Origin: Candidatus Nitrosopumilus sp. | GTDB lineage: Archaea > Thermoproteota > Nitrososphaeria > Nitrososphaerales > Nitrosopumilaceae | Assembly: GCF_028278985.1 (NCBI RefSeq) | Contig: NZ_JANQTA010000001.1 | Location: 1-64,000, forward strand | Direction of reading: 5' to 3' | DNA length: 64,000 nucleotides | Shown: in pieces, positions 44,298 through 52,648 of the stretch | Layout of the letters: each line of letters opens with the position of its first letter | How positions within the stretch are numbered: position 1 is the stretch's first letter | The notes under the pieces: model-generated | What the model was told of the DNA's origin: nothing | What the model saw: only the letters and a program-made list of their open reading frames with translations | Database searches by the model: none | Position numbers and translations under genes: made by a program

Positions 44298-44534
44298 ATC
44301 AAGACAACATATGATAAAGACTATGTTACGATGATCGTAACTAAAAAAAACATAACAAAGAATAACACAATATAACTAAAACAGCATTTTAGATTATTTT
44401 TAGTATAATAATTACACTACAACATTTAGAAGAAATTTGCGATCAATGAATTTGCAATAATTATCAACGTGTTAAAATTCTACAAATATGTATTTTCATA
44501 AGAGGTTTAATTCTTTCACAATAAAACAGAACAA

Positions 44535-46100
44535 TCAAGAAAAGGGTAAAGTAGAATGAATCTTAGCAAGTGTTTTTTTATCATCAATAGTCGAAGATGG
44601 TAAATTAGCACTTTTTTCCAAATCATCAATTTGTTTTATTATTGAATCAGCACGGGTTAGTAGCTGTATTAAGATAATAGAATCATGATCAGTTTTACAT
44701 TCAATGCCAGTACCATAATGCCCTAAAGTTGGTCGAATATTAGATATTTCTGACATAATTTGAGATAGACTGTTTTTTAATTTAACATCATTTTGATCCA
44801 TTAAAGTTTTAATTTGACCACTCATGAAAAAATAATCATTTAATCCCGCATCAGTTATTGTAATATTTCCTATACCTGACCAATGAACATCTATTGGATG
44901 CATATTAACAATATTAAACTTGCAAATATCAACAGCCAATGATAATTTAATCCAACTAAGAATTGATTTAACTACAGTATCTACTGTACCTTGCATTATA
45001 GCTTTTCCTGTAGCGTCACCAGGATATTCTACAGTATTACTAGTTTTGGGAGTTGAATTAATGGAAAATGATATTGTTTGTGCGTTAGGATCAAATACAG
45101 TTTTGTATTCTAAGTCAATTTCAATCATTGCTTTAATCCCTCCGTCATTAAAAATTTCTCCATACATGAAACAATAAACAGAAAGGTGATCAGTACGAGT
45201 ATTTGCTTTAGTTGTAATTGACACAGCTAAACATTTTGGGTGATATGTTGTAGGTATCAAAAGAACAGGAATAGTCACATCGGGTAAAGAAAATTCACAG
45301 TTATCTAATTGGATTGTATCTCCTACTAGTTGAAACTTGGCAGAGGAAGCCTTGAAATCAGCAGGAAGCTGTGGCATGATGACATTTTTCAAAAACAATT
45401 CTTGTGAGATAAAAAACCCTGCGTTGTTTTGTCCAGAAATTATACTTGGATCTACTATTCTTTTGTATGCACTAATGTCTCGATTGTCAGTTACAGCTAG
45501 AATACAAAGATAACCTTGCTGAGGAGTGCTTTGTAATTCCAAATAAGCATAGTCTGCCTGTACTGGTGTGAGCCAACTACCTGTTCCAGGTTTGACTAAA
45601 TTGATATTGGCAAAAACATATCCAACTGATGCTGCTTGATTGTTTATTGCTACTGCCATTAAAGGTACTAATGAACGCTTGATACTCTCACTCAGTTTGT
45701 TTTGCGGATCAATGGTAAGAACAGGTGTTACAAGTGGAGTTGTAGTAGTAGAAGTGACACTTGAAATTGTTTGTGCATTAAATGACAAATCATGTTGAGT
45801 CGGATTAGTTTTTGATGGGAGCAATTGTAATGAAATCTCAAAGACAAAAGATACACCTGACAGGTCTACGTTGTCTGCAACTCCAGGAAGATTAAAAGTT
45901 CCTTTTGTTACTTGTGTTTCTAAATGTAAAAGAGTGCTTGCCCCACCAGTAACAATACTCCATGCACCAAATGTGCCAGATAGTTTTAGATCCGAAGAGG
46001 GAAGGTCAAAAGTAGTATTGGTCAATGCTTTAGATAGTGCTTCATTTGTTTCATTAATTGATACCGCATATACTGTGTCCCACCCATTAAGATGATTCAT
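44535..46100 (-). CDS. P-47/OrfX-like (TULIP) protein, first in operon
   Basis: 521 residues. Opens MNHLNGWDTVYAVSINETNEAL and is nearly identical to 41248-42765 over residues 1-250 in protein and DNA, then diverges. The C-terminal part holds PKTSNTVEYPGDATGKAIMQ, HWSGIGNITITDAGLNDYFF and a final coiled coil. No signal peptide. It lies 40 bp after the collagen-like gene on the same strand and 237 bp before the second P-47-like gene, so an operon is likely. P-47 proteins occur in toxin clusters of unrelated bacteria. Confidence 0.85.
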   Translation of the reverse strand: MNHLNGWDTVYAVSINETNEALSKALTNTTFDLPSSDLKLSGTFGAWSIVTGGASTLLHLETQVTKGTFNLPGVADNVDLSGVSFVFEISLQLLPSKTNPTQHDLSFNAQTISSVTSTTTTPLVTPVLTIDPQNKLSESIKRSLVPLMAVAINNQAASVGYVFANINLVKPGTGSWLTPVQADYAYLELQSTPQQGYLCILAVTDNRDISAYKRIVDPSIISGQNNAGFFISQELFLKNVIMPQLPADFKASSAKFQLVGDTIQLDNCEFSLPDVTIPVLLIPTTYHPKCLAVSITTKANTRTDHLSVYCFMYGEIFNDGGIKAMIEIDLEYKTVFDPNAQTISFSINSTPKTSNTVEYPGDATGKAIMQGTVDTVVKSILSWIKLSLAVDICKFNIVNMHPIDVHWSGIGNITITDAGLNDYFFMSGQIKTLMDQNDVKLKNSLSQIMSEISNIRPTLGHYGTGIECKTDHDSIILIQLLTRADSIIKQIDDLEKSANLPSSTIDDKKTLAKIHSTLPFS

Positions 46101-46140
46101 AATAGTTTCTCATAGAAGTTAGAGAAAGAATATAACATTT

Positions 46141-47169
46141 CTACACTATTTCACAAATTGGAACATTTTGAAGACCAATAACAAAGTTTAGTGAGGCAAC
46201 TTCATCATTTGTATCTATTACACCATTGAAATTACTTGACGTAGCAAGGCCTTCCACATCAGATGCAAAACTAGTAGGAACTACAAAGTCAACATACGAT
46301 GAAGTTATACTGTGTATCCTATACCAAAGAAAAATTTCTACATTATCAACTACACCGTCTGTATTAATGTCACAAGTTGCATAACGAACAGTTAGAGGAC
46401 CTGGTGGACCGACTGGACCTGGTGGGCCTGCGGGGCCGGTTAATCCTTGTGGGCCTGTTAATCCGATTGGACCTATGCCACCTTGCGGACCTGTAGCTCC
46501 TGGCAATCCATCATTTCCTGGTGGACCGACTGGACCTGGTGGGCCTGCGGGGCCGGTTAATCCTTGTGGGCCTGTTAATCCGATTGGACCTATGTCACCT
46601 TGCGGACCTGTAGCTCCTGGCAATCCATCATTTCCTGGTGGACCCTGCGGACCTGCGGGGCCGGTTAATCCTTGTGGGCCTGTTAATCCGATTGGACCTA
46701 CGTCACCTTGCGGACCTGTAGCTCCTGGCAATCCATCATTTCCTGGTGGACCCTGTGGACCTGTAGCTCCTGGCAATCCATCATTTCCTGGTGGACCCTG
46801 TGGACCTGCGGGGCCGGTTTCACCACCTGGTCCTGATGGACCTGGAGGTCCTGGTGGCCCTTGAGCTCCACCAGGATTATTTAACGAAATAAGTAATGTC
46901 CATTCATTTTTTCCAGTTTTCTCATACAGATCTAAATCTTCACTTGCCCTGTCAATGTAGAGCATTCCTTTTTTTCCTAACTTGTCAGGTGGCGGACCTT
47001 GTCCAGAAACAACATTTCGTTTCTTTGTTTTTTGGTTCTCCCAATTTTCATCATCATTATTATCATTTGAATCTGCAAATACATCTGCCGGTTGTATTAC
47101 AGATACTGCCGCAGATGTAAAGAGAGAAAACATTGCGACAAATAAAATAAATTTATTGAAACTTCCCAT
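46141..47169 (-). CDS. Exported collagen-like protein with dockerin-like calcium loops
   Basis: 342 residues. Signal peptide ends near VFADSN. A KKRN-rich linker and a conserved [17 protein letters not shown] region (about 62-92) precede about 145 residues of uninterrupted Gly-x-y triplets (about 100-250). The C-terminal 90 residues contain two EF-hand-like loops, [12 protein letters not shown] and [11 protein letters not shown], as in dockerins. Collagen-like trimers form stiff fibres, and the calcium loops could mediate docking. It is the first gene of the P-47-like operon. Confidence 0.88.
   Translation of the reverse strand: MGSFNKFILFVAMFSLFTSAAVSVIQPADVFADSNDNNDDENWENQKTKKRNVVSGQGPPPDKLGKKGMLYIDRASEDLDLYEKTGKNEWTLLISLNNPGGAQGPPGPPGPSGPGGETGPAGPQGPPGNDGLPGATGPQGPPGNDGLPGATGPQGDVGPIGLTGPQGLTGPAGPQGPPGNDGLPGATGPQGDIGPIGLTGPQGLTGPAGPPGPVGPPGNDGLPGATGPQGGIGPIGLTGPQGLTGPAGPPGPVGPPGPLTVRYATCDINTDGVVDNVEIFLWYRIHSITSSYVDFVVPTSFASDVEGLATSSNFNGVIDTNDEVASLNFVIGLQNVPICEIV
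46401..46832. repeat. Tandem DNA repeats of the collagen-like region
   Basis: Units begin CTGGTGGACC at 46401, 46518, 46635, 46743 and 46788, giving periods of 117, 117, 108 and 45 bp. Units are nearly identical at DNA level, which suggests recent expansion or active length variation. Confidence 0.85.
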
Positions 47170-47270
47170 GCCCTTTGGATTATGTAATGAAGTTCATAAT
47201 TAAATATGATCATTTTCAATTGATTTGAGTGTAATTTTATTTAATTACAAAATAAACTGGAATTATTACA

Positions 47271-47996
47271 TCAATTATATTCAAAACTTGAAAATATCAT
47301 ATCACGCATAAACTCGTATTCATCAATTAGCAGTGGATCTGTCTCAAGTCTATCACGAAATTCATTTGGATAAATTACATAATAAGCAAAATTTTCAGCA
47401 AAGTTTTCAGCGTCATTAACAGTAGAGTATAAACTAATGTATCCATTAGGAGTTTGGGATTCTGATGAATTTGTCATTCCGCGAAAGATAAAATTTCTGT
47501 CATCTAGCGAACTTTCAAAGAGATTATGTTCATCATCATACATTCCTTGAATTCCATGATAATCAACAATGTGTCCAAGTTCATGAATTACAGTGTGCGA
47601 ATTGAAATTTTGTTCCAAAATTATTCCGCGATTTAATCCTTCTAAAATTCCATATTCCGGAAAAGATCCTAGTACAGCATAACTTCTGCCATGTTCTGTA
47701 CTAAGATAGATGGTCTTTCCATCCATGACCTGCATTACATCTTCGGGAATCAAGTATAATGCATCAGCTACAATTAGCACATTTGGAATTTCTTTCCAGT
47801 TTACAAAGTCTGTTTTTGGATTAAATCCGTCATAGTACAAATCATATGAATTTTTGTTCACACCAACTAATGCAATATTATTTTCATCAGCCCAATTCTC
47901 AAATTCTATTATCTCATTAGCCTCATAAGAATTAGCAGAGCTTGGAACAGGTAGTAAAACAATTACAAACAAACTAAGAAGTATAATTTTATGCAA
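47271..47996 (-). CDS. Exported HExxH metallopeptidase-like protein
   Basis: 241 residues. Signal peptide ends near PSSANSY. The zinc-binding motif HTVIHELGH has H138, E139, H142, and NDAENFAENFAYYV (E197 or E201) matches the third-ligand region of gluzincin-type peptidases such as the anthrax lethal factor-like group. No prodomain is evident. It lies 100 bp upstream of the collagen-like gene on the same strand and could process or remodel its products. Substrate unknown. Confidence 0.85.
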   Translation of the reverse strand: MHKIILLSLFVIVLLPVPSSANSYEANEIIEFENWADENNIALVGVNKNSYDLYYDGFNPKTDFVNWKEIPNVLIVADALYLIPEDVMQVMDGKTIYLSTEHGRSYAVLGSFPEYGILEGLNRGIILEQNFNSHTVIHELGHIVDYHGIQGMYDDEHNLFESSLDDRNFIFRGMTNSSESQTPNGYISLYSTVNDAENFAENFAYYVIYPNEFRDRLETDPLLIDEYEFMRDMIFSSFEYN

Positions 47997-48200
47997 CAGT
48001 TAGTGTTTTGCAATTTTTGTTAATACCCAATGTGTAGAATAGCTACGCAAATGTCAAATATTATTTGAGTAAAAATTGATAGCTGGTAAGATAGCAAGTC
48101 TATAAAAAACAGCATCTAAATTCAACTAAGACTGAAAATCAATGAATGACAAACTCATTCAACTGAGATTACTTATTAACAAAGAGTAAGATAAGAACAT

Positions 48201-48674
48201 ATGCATAATAAAATAGTGTTAATATTCTCAATTCTGATAATCTCAGTAATACCACAAGTTTTTGCTCAAAATTCAACAACCCCTGGTCTGCCTGGAAATC
48301 TTGAATTTCATGCAAACCCATCAGATTGGATTATTGTAGGAATAGGCGTACTTGGAGGGTTAACTTCAGCCGGTTTGGGCATAGCAAAAAATTTGATGAA
48401 AACAAAAGAAAATGAAGAAATACTCAACAGTATTGTACATCCAGATGCAAAGACACAATCAGACATGCAAAAAGGTGTCAAATCAGTTTTGCCAACATCA
48501 GTAAAATTTGATCCAGGTAAATTTGCAAGAACTCTTTTAATTGCAACAATTACATCCATATTATTAGCTGCTGGATCTGCATCTTTATTTACGGAATTAA
48601 CTCCAATTACACTGGTAATGATTTATGCAGCATCGATAGGAATGAGCAGCATATCCAAGCCAGGAAACAGATAA
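48201..48674 (+). CDS. Exported/membrane protein, hypothetical
   Basis: 157 residues. An N-terminal signal-like helix (about 4-22, IPQVFAQN) is followed by helices at about 45-65 (WIIVGIGVLGGLTSAGLGI) and two more at about 112-150. A soluble loop of about 40 residues lies between. It is divergent from the metallopeptidase gene. No known family is recognised. This is the last gene before the presumed island. Confidence 0.7.
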   Translation: MHNKIVLIFSILIISVIPQVFAQNSTTPGLPGNLEFHANPSDWIIVGIGVLGGLTSAGLGIAKNLMKTKENEEILNSIVHPDAKTQSDMQKGVKSVLPTSVKFDPGKFARTLLIATITSILLAAGSASLFTELTPITLVMIYAASIGMSSISKPGNR

Positions 48675-48781
48675 AAAAATTCTTTTCATATCTGACTTTA
48701 GTCACATAGATTGATTAATGATTTCTTTGTTTTACAATGTAGTTTTGATCCAAGTATGGATTCACAATATGAAAATCTCAC

Positions 48782-48922
48782 ATGCGCAAATTTGTGATCA
48801 GAAAAGGAGATGAAGAGATAAGTTCTGAAGAAAGAATTTCTGTTTTGTGTATATTGGCTAAGAATACTTTAGAAAATATTGTCGCAGATGTTTACTTTAA
48901 TTCCCTAATGGAGAATTTCTGA
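48782..48922 (+). pseudogene. Fragment of the histidine-kinase N-terminus
   Basis: ATG 48782 reads MRKFVIRKGDEEISSEERISVL, matching the start of the kinase at 8416 (MRKFMVRKDDGEVDPEKRTL), then diverges and stops after 46 codons. The surrounding spacer 48675-49048 has no other gene. Probably the remnant of a kinase paralog truncated by insertion or deletion at the island border. Confidence 0.55.
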
Positions 48923-49048
48923 TTGGTTAAAATCTCTAAGTACAAAGGAGTTTATTGATAATCAATAGAAATAGAACGCCCCCGATTTGTGGTTAGAATC
49001 CGACGGTTTGTCGTAATGCTTAAGATTTCAAGATGAATATTCTTCCTG

Positions 49049-49537
49049 ATGAATGATACTAAAAAGGCAATCAAATTACTTGAAAAATTTAATGAAAATG
49101 CAAAAAAATACAATGCGATATATCCTAAAGAAATCAAAAAAGCGGAAAATTACTTCAAAAAAGGAATCAGAGCAGAGGCATATGTCGGCTTGGCACAGGT
49201 TTTAGAATATCAATTACACAAGTTCTGGATCAGATATCTGATAAACTCTGAGAAAAAGCACCAAATTCCAAGAAAATCCTTAGGACTACCCACATATGCA
49301 GAGATTCTTTGGAATGTGGGGTTTCTTAGCACTGTTGAGAAAAAAGACCTATTGGCATTTCAAAGTGGACGGAACAAAATTGTTCATTTTACATCGGAAC
49401 ATGTTCGCATCAATGAACATCCCTCAGACAAACTGATTGAAAAACAATTCAAAAAGGGAGTTAAAGTAGCAACAGAATTTTCAAGATATTTTAAAATGCC
49501 AGAGATTCACATTGATCCTAAGATTTTTGAGAAATAG
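49049..49537 (+). CDS. HEPN-domain protein
   Basis: 162 residues, all helical. It has the HEPN signature: N-terminal helices with Y...YFKKGIRAEAYVGLAQVLEYQL and a later R-N-K-I-V-H (RNxxxH, about residue 113-118), the RNase active-site motif of HEPN toxins. HEPN RNases act in toxin-antitoxin, phage defence and RNA processing. No MNT nucleotidyltransferase is adjacent. It is convergent with the 124-residue gene at 49538, with no spacer between them. The exact target is unknown. Confidence 0.72.
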   Translation: MNDTKKAIKLLEKFNENAKKYNAIYPKEIKKAENYFKKGIRAEAYVGLAQVLEYQLHKFWIRYLINSEKKHQIPRKSLGLPTYAEILWNVGFLSTVEKKDLLAFQSGRNKIVHFTSEHVRINEHPSDKLIEKQFKKGVKVATEFSRYFKMPEIHIDPKIFEK

Positions 49538-49912
49538 TTACTCTACAGGTGTTAAAATTAATCGATTATCTTCAAATTTATTGACTTCGAAACCTTTTGG
49601 ATGCATTCCCATCATCGGGTATTGTTGAGAAATTATCCAAGGTACAACAAAGCCATACGTTCCACTTCTCACAGTAATGGAATTATCTAGTGATACAATA
49701 CCGTTAGTACGTTCTAACGGAATTATCTCTTGATTTGCCAAAACCATCTCATTATATTCATTTAGCCACACCGCAACAACAGACTTTTTACCAAAACGAT
49801 TCTTCATCTCTTTGCCTTCTGCATGCATGCCAATAAAATCAACATATTCTTTTGGAAGTGATATTTCACGTCCATCGCATCGTGCAGTTAATTTTCTATA
49901 ATTTGATTTCAT
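49538..49912 (-). CDS. Hypothetical protein, possibly AbrB-like
   Basis: 124 residues, mostly beta with two similar halves: ARCDGREISLPKEYVDFIG...VVAVWLNEYNEMV and SITVRSGTYGFVVP...FEVNKFEDNRLIL. The I-x-L/V-P pattern resembles swapped-hairpin AbrB domains, but key residues are not decisive. It ends where the convergent HEPN gene ends. It may be an antitoxin-type partner, though that would be unusual for a convergent gene. Confidence 0.55.
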   Translation of the reverse strand: MKSNYRKLTARCDGREISLPKEYVDFIGMHAEGKEMKNRFGKKSVVAVWLNEYNEMVLANQEIIPLERTNGIVSLDNSITVRSGTYGFVVPWIISQQYPMMGMHPKGFEVNKFEDNRLILTPVE

Positions 49913-49945
49913 TAATCACTTTAAGCACAAACTAATTAAAAAGTG

Positions 49946-50059
49946 TCACATACAATGACACAAATAATTATTTTTTTTGTATTCTTTATACATGTCTAAA
50001 ATAATCGGACTAAGAATTGTTGAGCCACCTATGATCCCTGCAACTAACAAACTTTCCAT
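49946..50059 (-). CDS. Small single-helix membrane protein
   Basis: 37 residues: MESLLVAGIIGGSTILSPII then a basic/aromatic tail ending CHCM. Single-helix proteins of this size occur as toxins or membrane effectors. A 17-bp perfect inverted repeat lies directly in front of the ATG, which supports it as a regulated gene. Rest of 50077-50363 shows no gene. Confidence 0.4.
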   Translation of the reverse strand: MESLLVAGIIGGSTILSPIILDMYKEYKKNNYLCHCM

Positions 50060-50076
50060 GTTGTAGTTACTACAAC
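50060..50076. promoter_or_regulatory. Inverted repeat at the small membrane gene
   Basis: GTTGTAGT-T-ACTACAAC, an 8-bp perfect inverted repeat with a single centre base, directly upstream of the start at 50059. Typical operator geometry. Confidence 0.5.
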
Positions 50077-50363
50077 AAACTATAAAAAAATTATTGCAAA
50101 AAATTTTTTTCTAATTTGGCTAAAGATTGGTTAATTTTCTCCACAATAATTACTGTGCTTTATCTTATCTTAATCATAATTCAAATGTTCACTAATTTTT
50201 TATTTTTTATTTTTTTGAATTTTTTATTGTATTCTCATGGCGAATTTTCATTTCAGTTCAAATCTCGACATTTACCTTGATCGAAATAGAATGCTTTACT
50301 CACTTGTTTTTGTGACCTGAAAAATTTCAAAGCAATTTTGAACTTAGTAAGAATAGTTATATA

Positions 50364-50380
50364 GTATGCTTAGCATACTA
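50364..50380. promoter_or_regulatory. Inverted repeat at the 98-residue gene
   Basis: AGTATGC-TTA-GCATACT, 7-bp arms, next to a TATATAG sequence and ending 7 bp before the ATG at 50388. It resembles the AGTATACT sites at 57193-57236. Confidence 0.55.
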
Positions 50381-50387
50381 GAATACC

Positions 50388-50684
50388 ATGACAATAGTAA
50401 AGAAAACCGTTGCAATACACCCAATTTTTGATGTGTATGTGCGTAAAACTTGGTCTATGTTGATTGATCAGGGTTTTGATGCTACATATTCAACAGCTCT
50501 GAACTACATGCTTTTGGGACAGATTCTGTCATTAATTGAGCAACCTTACTCCAAGAAAATCCACAATGATCTTCAATCCTTCCTAAGTGACTCTGCTTCT
50601 GTTGAAGAACTAAACATTGAAGATTATGCAGAGAATCTGGATTCCTTAATTGAATCCAGAAAGAAAAACCAAGACATGAAATGA
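50388..50684 (+). CDS. Small protein, possible ribbon-helix-helix regulator
   Basis: 98 residues. The opening VKKTVAIHPIFDVYVRKTWSM could be a beta strand followed by a helix, then ATYSTALNYMLLGQIL, compatible with a ribbon-helix-helix fold. An acidic helical tail follows (VEELNIEDYAENLDSLIESRKK). The palindrome in its promoter fits autoregulation. It is convergent with the SIR2-like gene. The fold is a guess. Confidence 0.6.
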   Translation: MTIVKKTVAIHPIFDVYVRKTWSMLIDQGFDATYSTALNYMLLGQILSLIEQPYSKKIHNDLQSFLSDSASVEELNIEDYAENLDSLIESRKKNQDMK

Positions 50685-50686
50685 TT

Positions 50687-51667
50687 TTATCTGCATTTGA
50701 ATTGTTTGCATTGTTTTATGAAATCAACTGTTGATAAATTTACAAATTTTATTTGTCTATTTACCAAAGCATTACGATAATTATTTTTTAATTTTGAAGA
50801 AACAGAATTATTCACAACAAAATATGTTTCAAGTTCTGGATTCATATTTGATGACAGCTTGAATAACTCTTGTGCATATGCATCAGTTTGGGCCATTGAA
50901 AATCCTATGAATATGATTTTGTCTGCATTATACAATTCTTCATTTGCCCTTGCCCACAATTCTTGAATCATTCCTCCTAATTTTTGATCTTGATAATCTT
51001 TGTAAAGAGTTGGTGGAATTAGTATTGGTTTTAGAGTTGATTTTTTACAATAATGACATTTGATTTTTTCTGATAATGCTTCCAAACCACTATAATCTTC
51101 TGTGGGATATGAATGACCACAATTATTACAATAAACCCAGTTAGCTGAACCATGCAACTTTAAAATTAATCTATCATTTTTTTGTGGATCAGATATTCCA
51201 TAGTCAATTTGAATTTTTAAATCAAGTAAGACTTTTTCTAATATCAGATCATAATTGAAACTAATGATGACATCTTCCGGTTGTAACATTTCTTTTACAA
51301 ATTTTTGATATTCTTTTGGAATTTTCTTTTTTGTAGATTCTTTTAAAGTTTTGAGTATGTACCACTGCAAATCATTATAGATTTTTTCTGCATCATAATT
51401 TCCCGCATCTGACTCAGTCATTGATTCCATGAAAAGGTATTTTGCTGCAGACACATGATTAAAGATACTTTCAATATTTGATTCACAATATCCTTCTTGG
51501 ATTCTATAATTCCAATAACTTTGAAGTGACTCTAGCTTTCTTTTTTCGTCCGAATTTAGGGTCTTTTTTATGCGTGAAATTGAGTTTTTTGAGATAAATT
51601 CTGATACTGTGGGACATCCTGCATCTCTTGAGAATCCTGCACCTAGAACGTAGACTGTTTTATTCAT
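50687..51667 (-). CDS. SIR2-like NADase-type protein with zinc ribbon
   Basis: 326 residues. Rossmann motif VLGAGFSRDAG at 8-18; SFNYD with N138 and D140; LHGSANW with H172; zinc ribbon C180/C183 and C204/C207; then IIFIGFSMAQTDAYAQELF. This is the SIR2 fold of prokaryotic defence proteins (SIR2_2-like), where the domain degrades NAD+. No extra sensor domain is attached. It heads a group of defence-type genes but is transcribed away from the TIR operon. NADase activity is inferred from the conserved N and H. Confidence 0.85.
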   Translation of the reverse strand: MNKTVYVLGAGFSRDAGCPTVSEFISKNSISRIKKTLNSDEKRKLESLQSYWNYRIQEGYCESNIESIFNHVSAAKYLFMESMTESDAGNYDAEKIYNDLQWYILKTLKESTKKKIPKEYQKFVKEMLQPEDVIISFNYDLILEKVLLDLKIQIDYGISDPQKNDRLILKLHGSANWVYCNNCGHSYPTEDYSGLEALSEKIKCHYCKKSTLKPILIPPTLYKDYQDQKLGGMIQELWARANEELYNADKIIFIGFSMAQTDAYAQELFKLSSNMNPELETYFVVNNSVSSKLKNNYRNALVNRQIKFVNLSTVDFIKQCKQFKCR

Positions 51668-51746
51668 ATGATGTATTCATAATATATGAATTATAGATAA
51701 ATCGATCTATAATTTCCTTACAGCTAAATTTTTCAATAAGAAATAA

Positions 51747-52646
51747 TTGACATCAATATTGCAGTATCGTCATAAGAAAACAAAAATTGTTGATAAAACT
51801 TTTTCATTGACTGGATTCTTCCAAAAAGATCCTGTTGCAATGTGGAGATTGGAAATTTTACATGCTGGTAAAATCGATCATAAATTGGTAGGCAATTTCA
51901 AAGTTTTACAAGAAAATAATTCTAAACACACAATAAAATGCCATTTGGTTACGGATATTCAATTAGTAGAATTTGCAGAATCTTATCGAGAAAATCATCC
52001 ATCATTATTTAGTGATGGTTCAGGAACCTTAGGCAACCCTCCTAACTTCATTTATTCCTCTGGAAGTGCAATATCTGAAGGTACTTTTGAAGTATCAATG
52101 GAGCATGGAAATGTTTTGTATGCTATTTTAGATAATAGATTTTCAAAACTTGCTGGTAAAAAAATTCAATTAGTTATTTGGGAAGAATGGGATGAACAAA
52201 TTCAATCTTTAGATGTTGTAACTACAATTCCTACAAATGATAACTCTTTGTTAGAAGATGTCAAACGCTTCATCTCTGCTTCTCAAAATGAATTAAAAAT
52301 AATTACACCTCATATTGACATGTTTTTGATACAAGACATTCTTGCAAGATCAAATGATACAGTAAAAATTCAAATCATCACTAGAGAAAGAAATAGTTTT
52401 TCAAAATCTGGTAAAGAAGCATTTGACTATATTCGTAAAATGCTTGGTAAAGATCATAGAACAAATGATTATGTTCATTCTAGAGTGATTATTAGAGATA
52501 ATTTAGAAGCTCTTGTTTCCTCAGCTGATCTTAATCAAGACAGCATGATTGGTCAATATAATGCAGGAATTTTACTGTCTAATCCCGATGTGCTTCAAAA
52601 ATTGGTAAATTTTTTCAATCAAGTGTGGATTGATTCAAAAACTTAG
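51747..52646 (+). CDS. PLD-like protein, single divergent HKD half
   Basis: 299 residues, TTG start (or TTG 51759). The N-terminal 150 residues are beta-rich and unrecognised. The C-terminus has a PLD half-site: H244-S-R246-V-I-I-R-D251 (K replaced by R), then VSSADLNQDS and NAGILLSNPD. A homodimer could form one active site, or it may be a binding-only protein. Divergent from the SIR2-like gene, sharing its promoter region. Members of this superfamily occur in restriction and defence systems. Confidence 0.75.
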   Translation: MTSILQYRHKKTKIVDKTFSLTGFFQKDPVAMWRLEILHAGKIDHKLVGNFKVLQENNSKHTIKCHLVTDIQLVEFAESYRENHPSLFSDGSGTLGNPPNFIYSSGSAISEGTFEVSMEHGNVLYAILDNRFSKLAGKKIQLVIWEEWDEQIQSLDVVTTIPTNDNSLLEDVKRFISASQNELKIITPHIDMFLIQDILARSNDTVKIQIITRERNSFSKSGKEAFDYIRKMLGKDHRTNDYVHSRVIIRDNLEALVSSADLNQDSMIGQYNAGILLSNPDVLQKLVNFFNQVWIDSKT

Positions 52647-52648
52647 CT

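Noticed and set aside
46475-46864. Plus-strand ORF rich in GPxxP triplets
   Set aside because: It is the antisense of the collagen-like repeats; the minus-strand product has a signal peptide and dockerin-like end, the plus one has neither.
48960-49030. Possible tRNA remnant (GGTTAGAATCC) as an integration site
   Set aside because: The flanking arms do not pair and no acceptor stem is seen, so I do not call a tRNA or att site.
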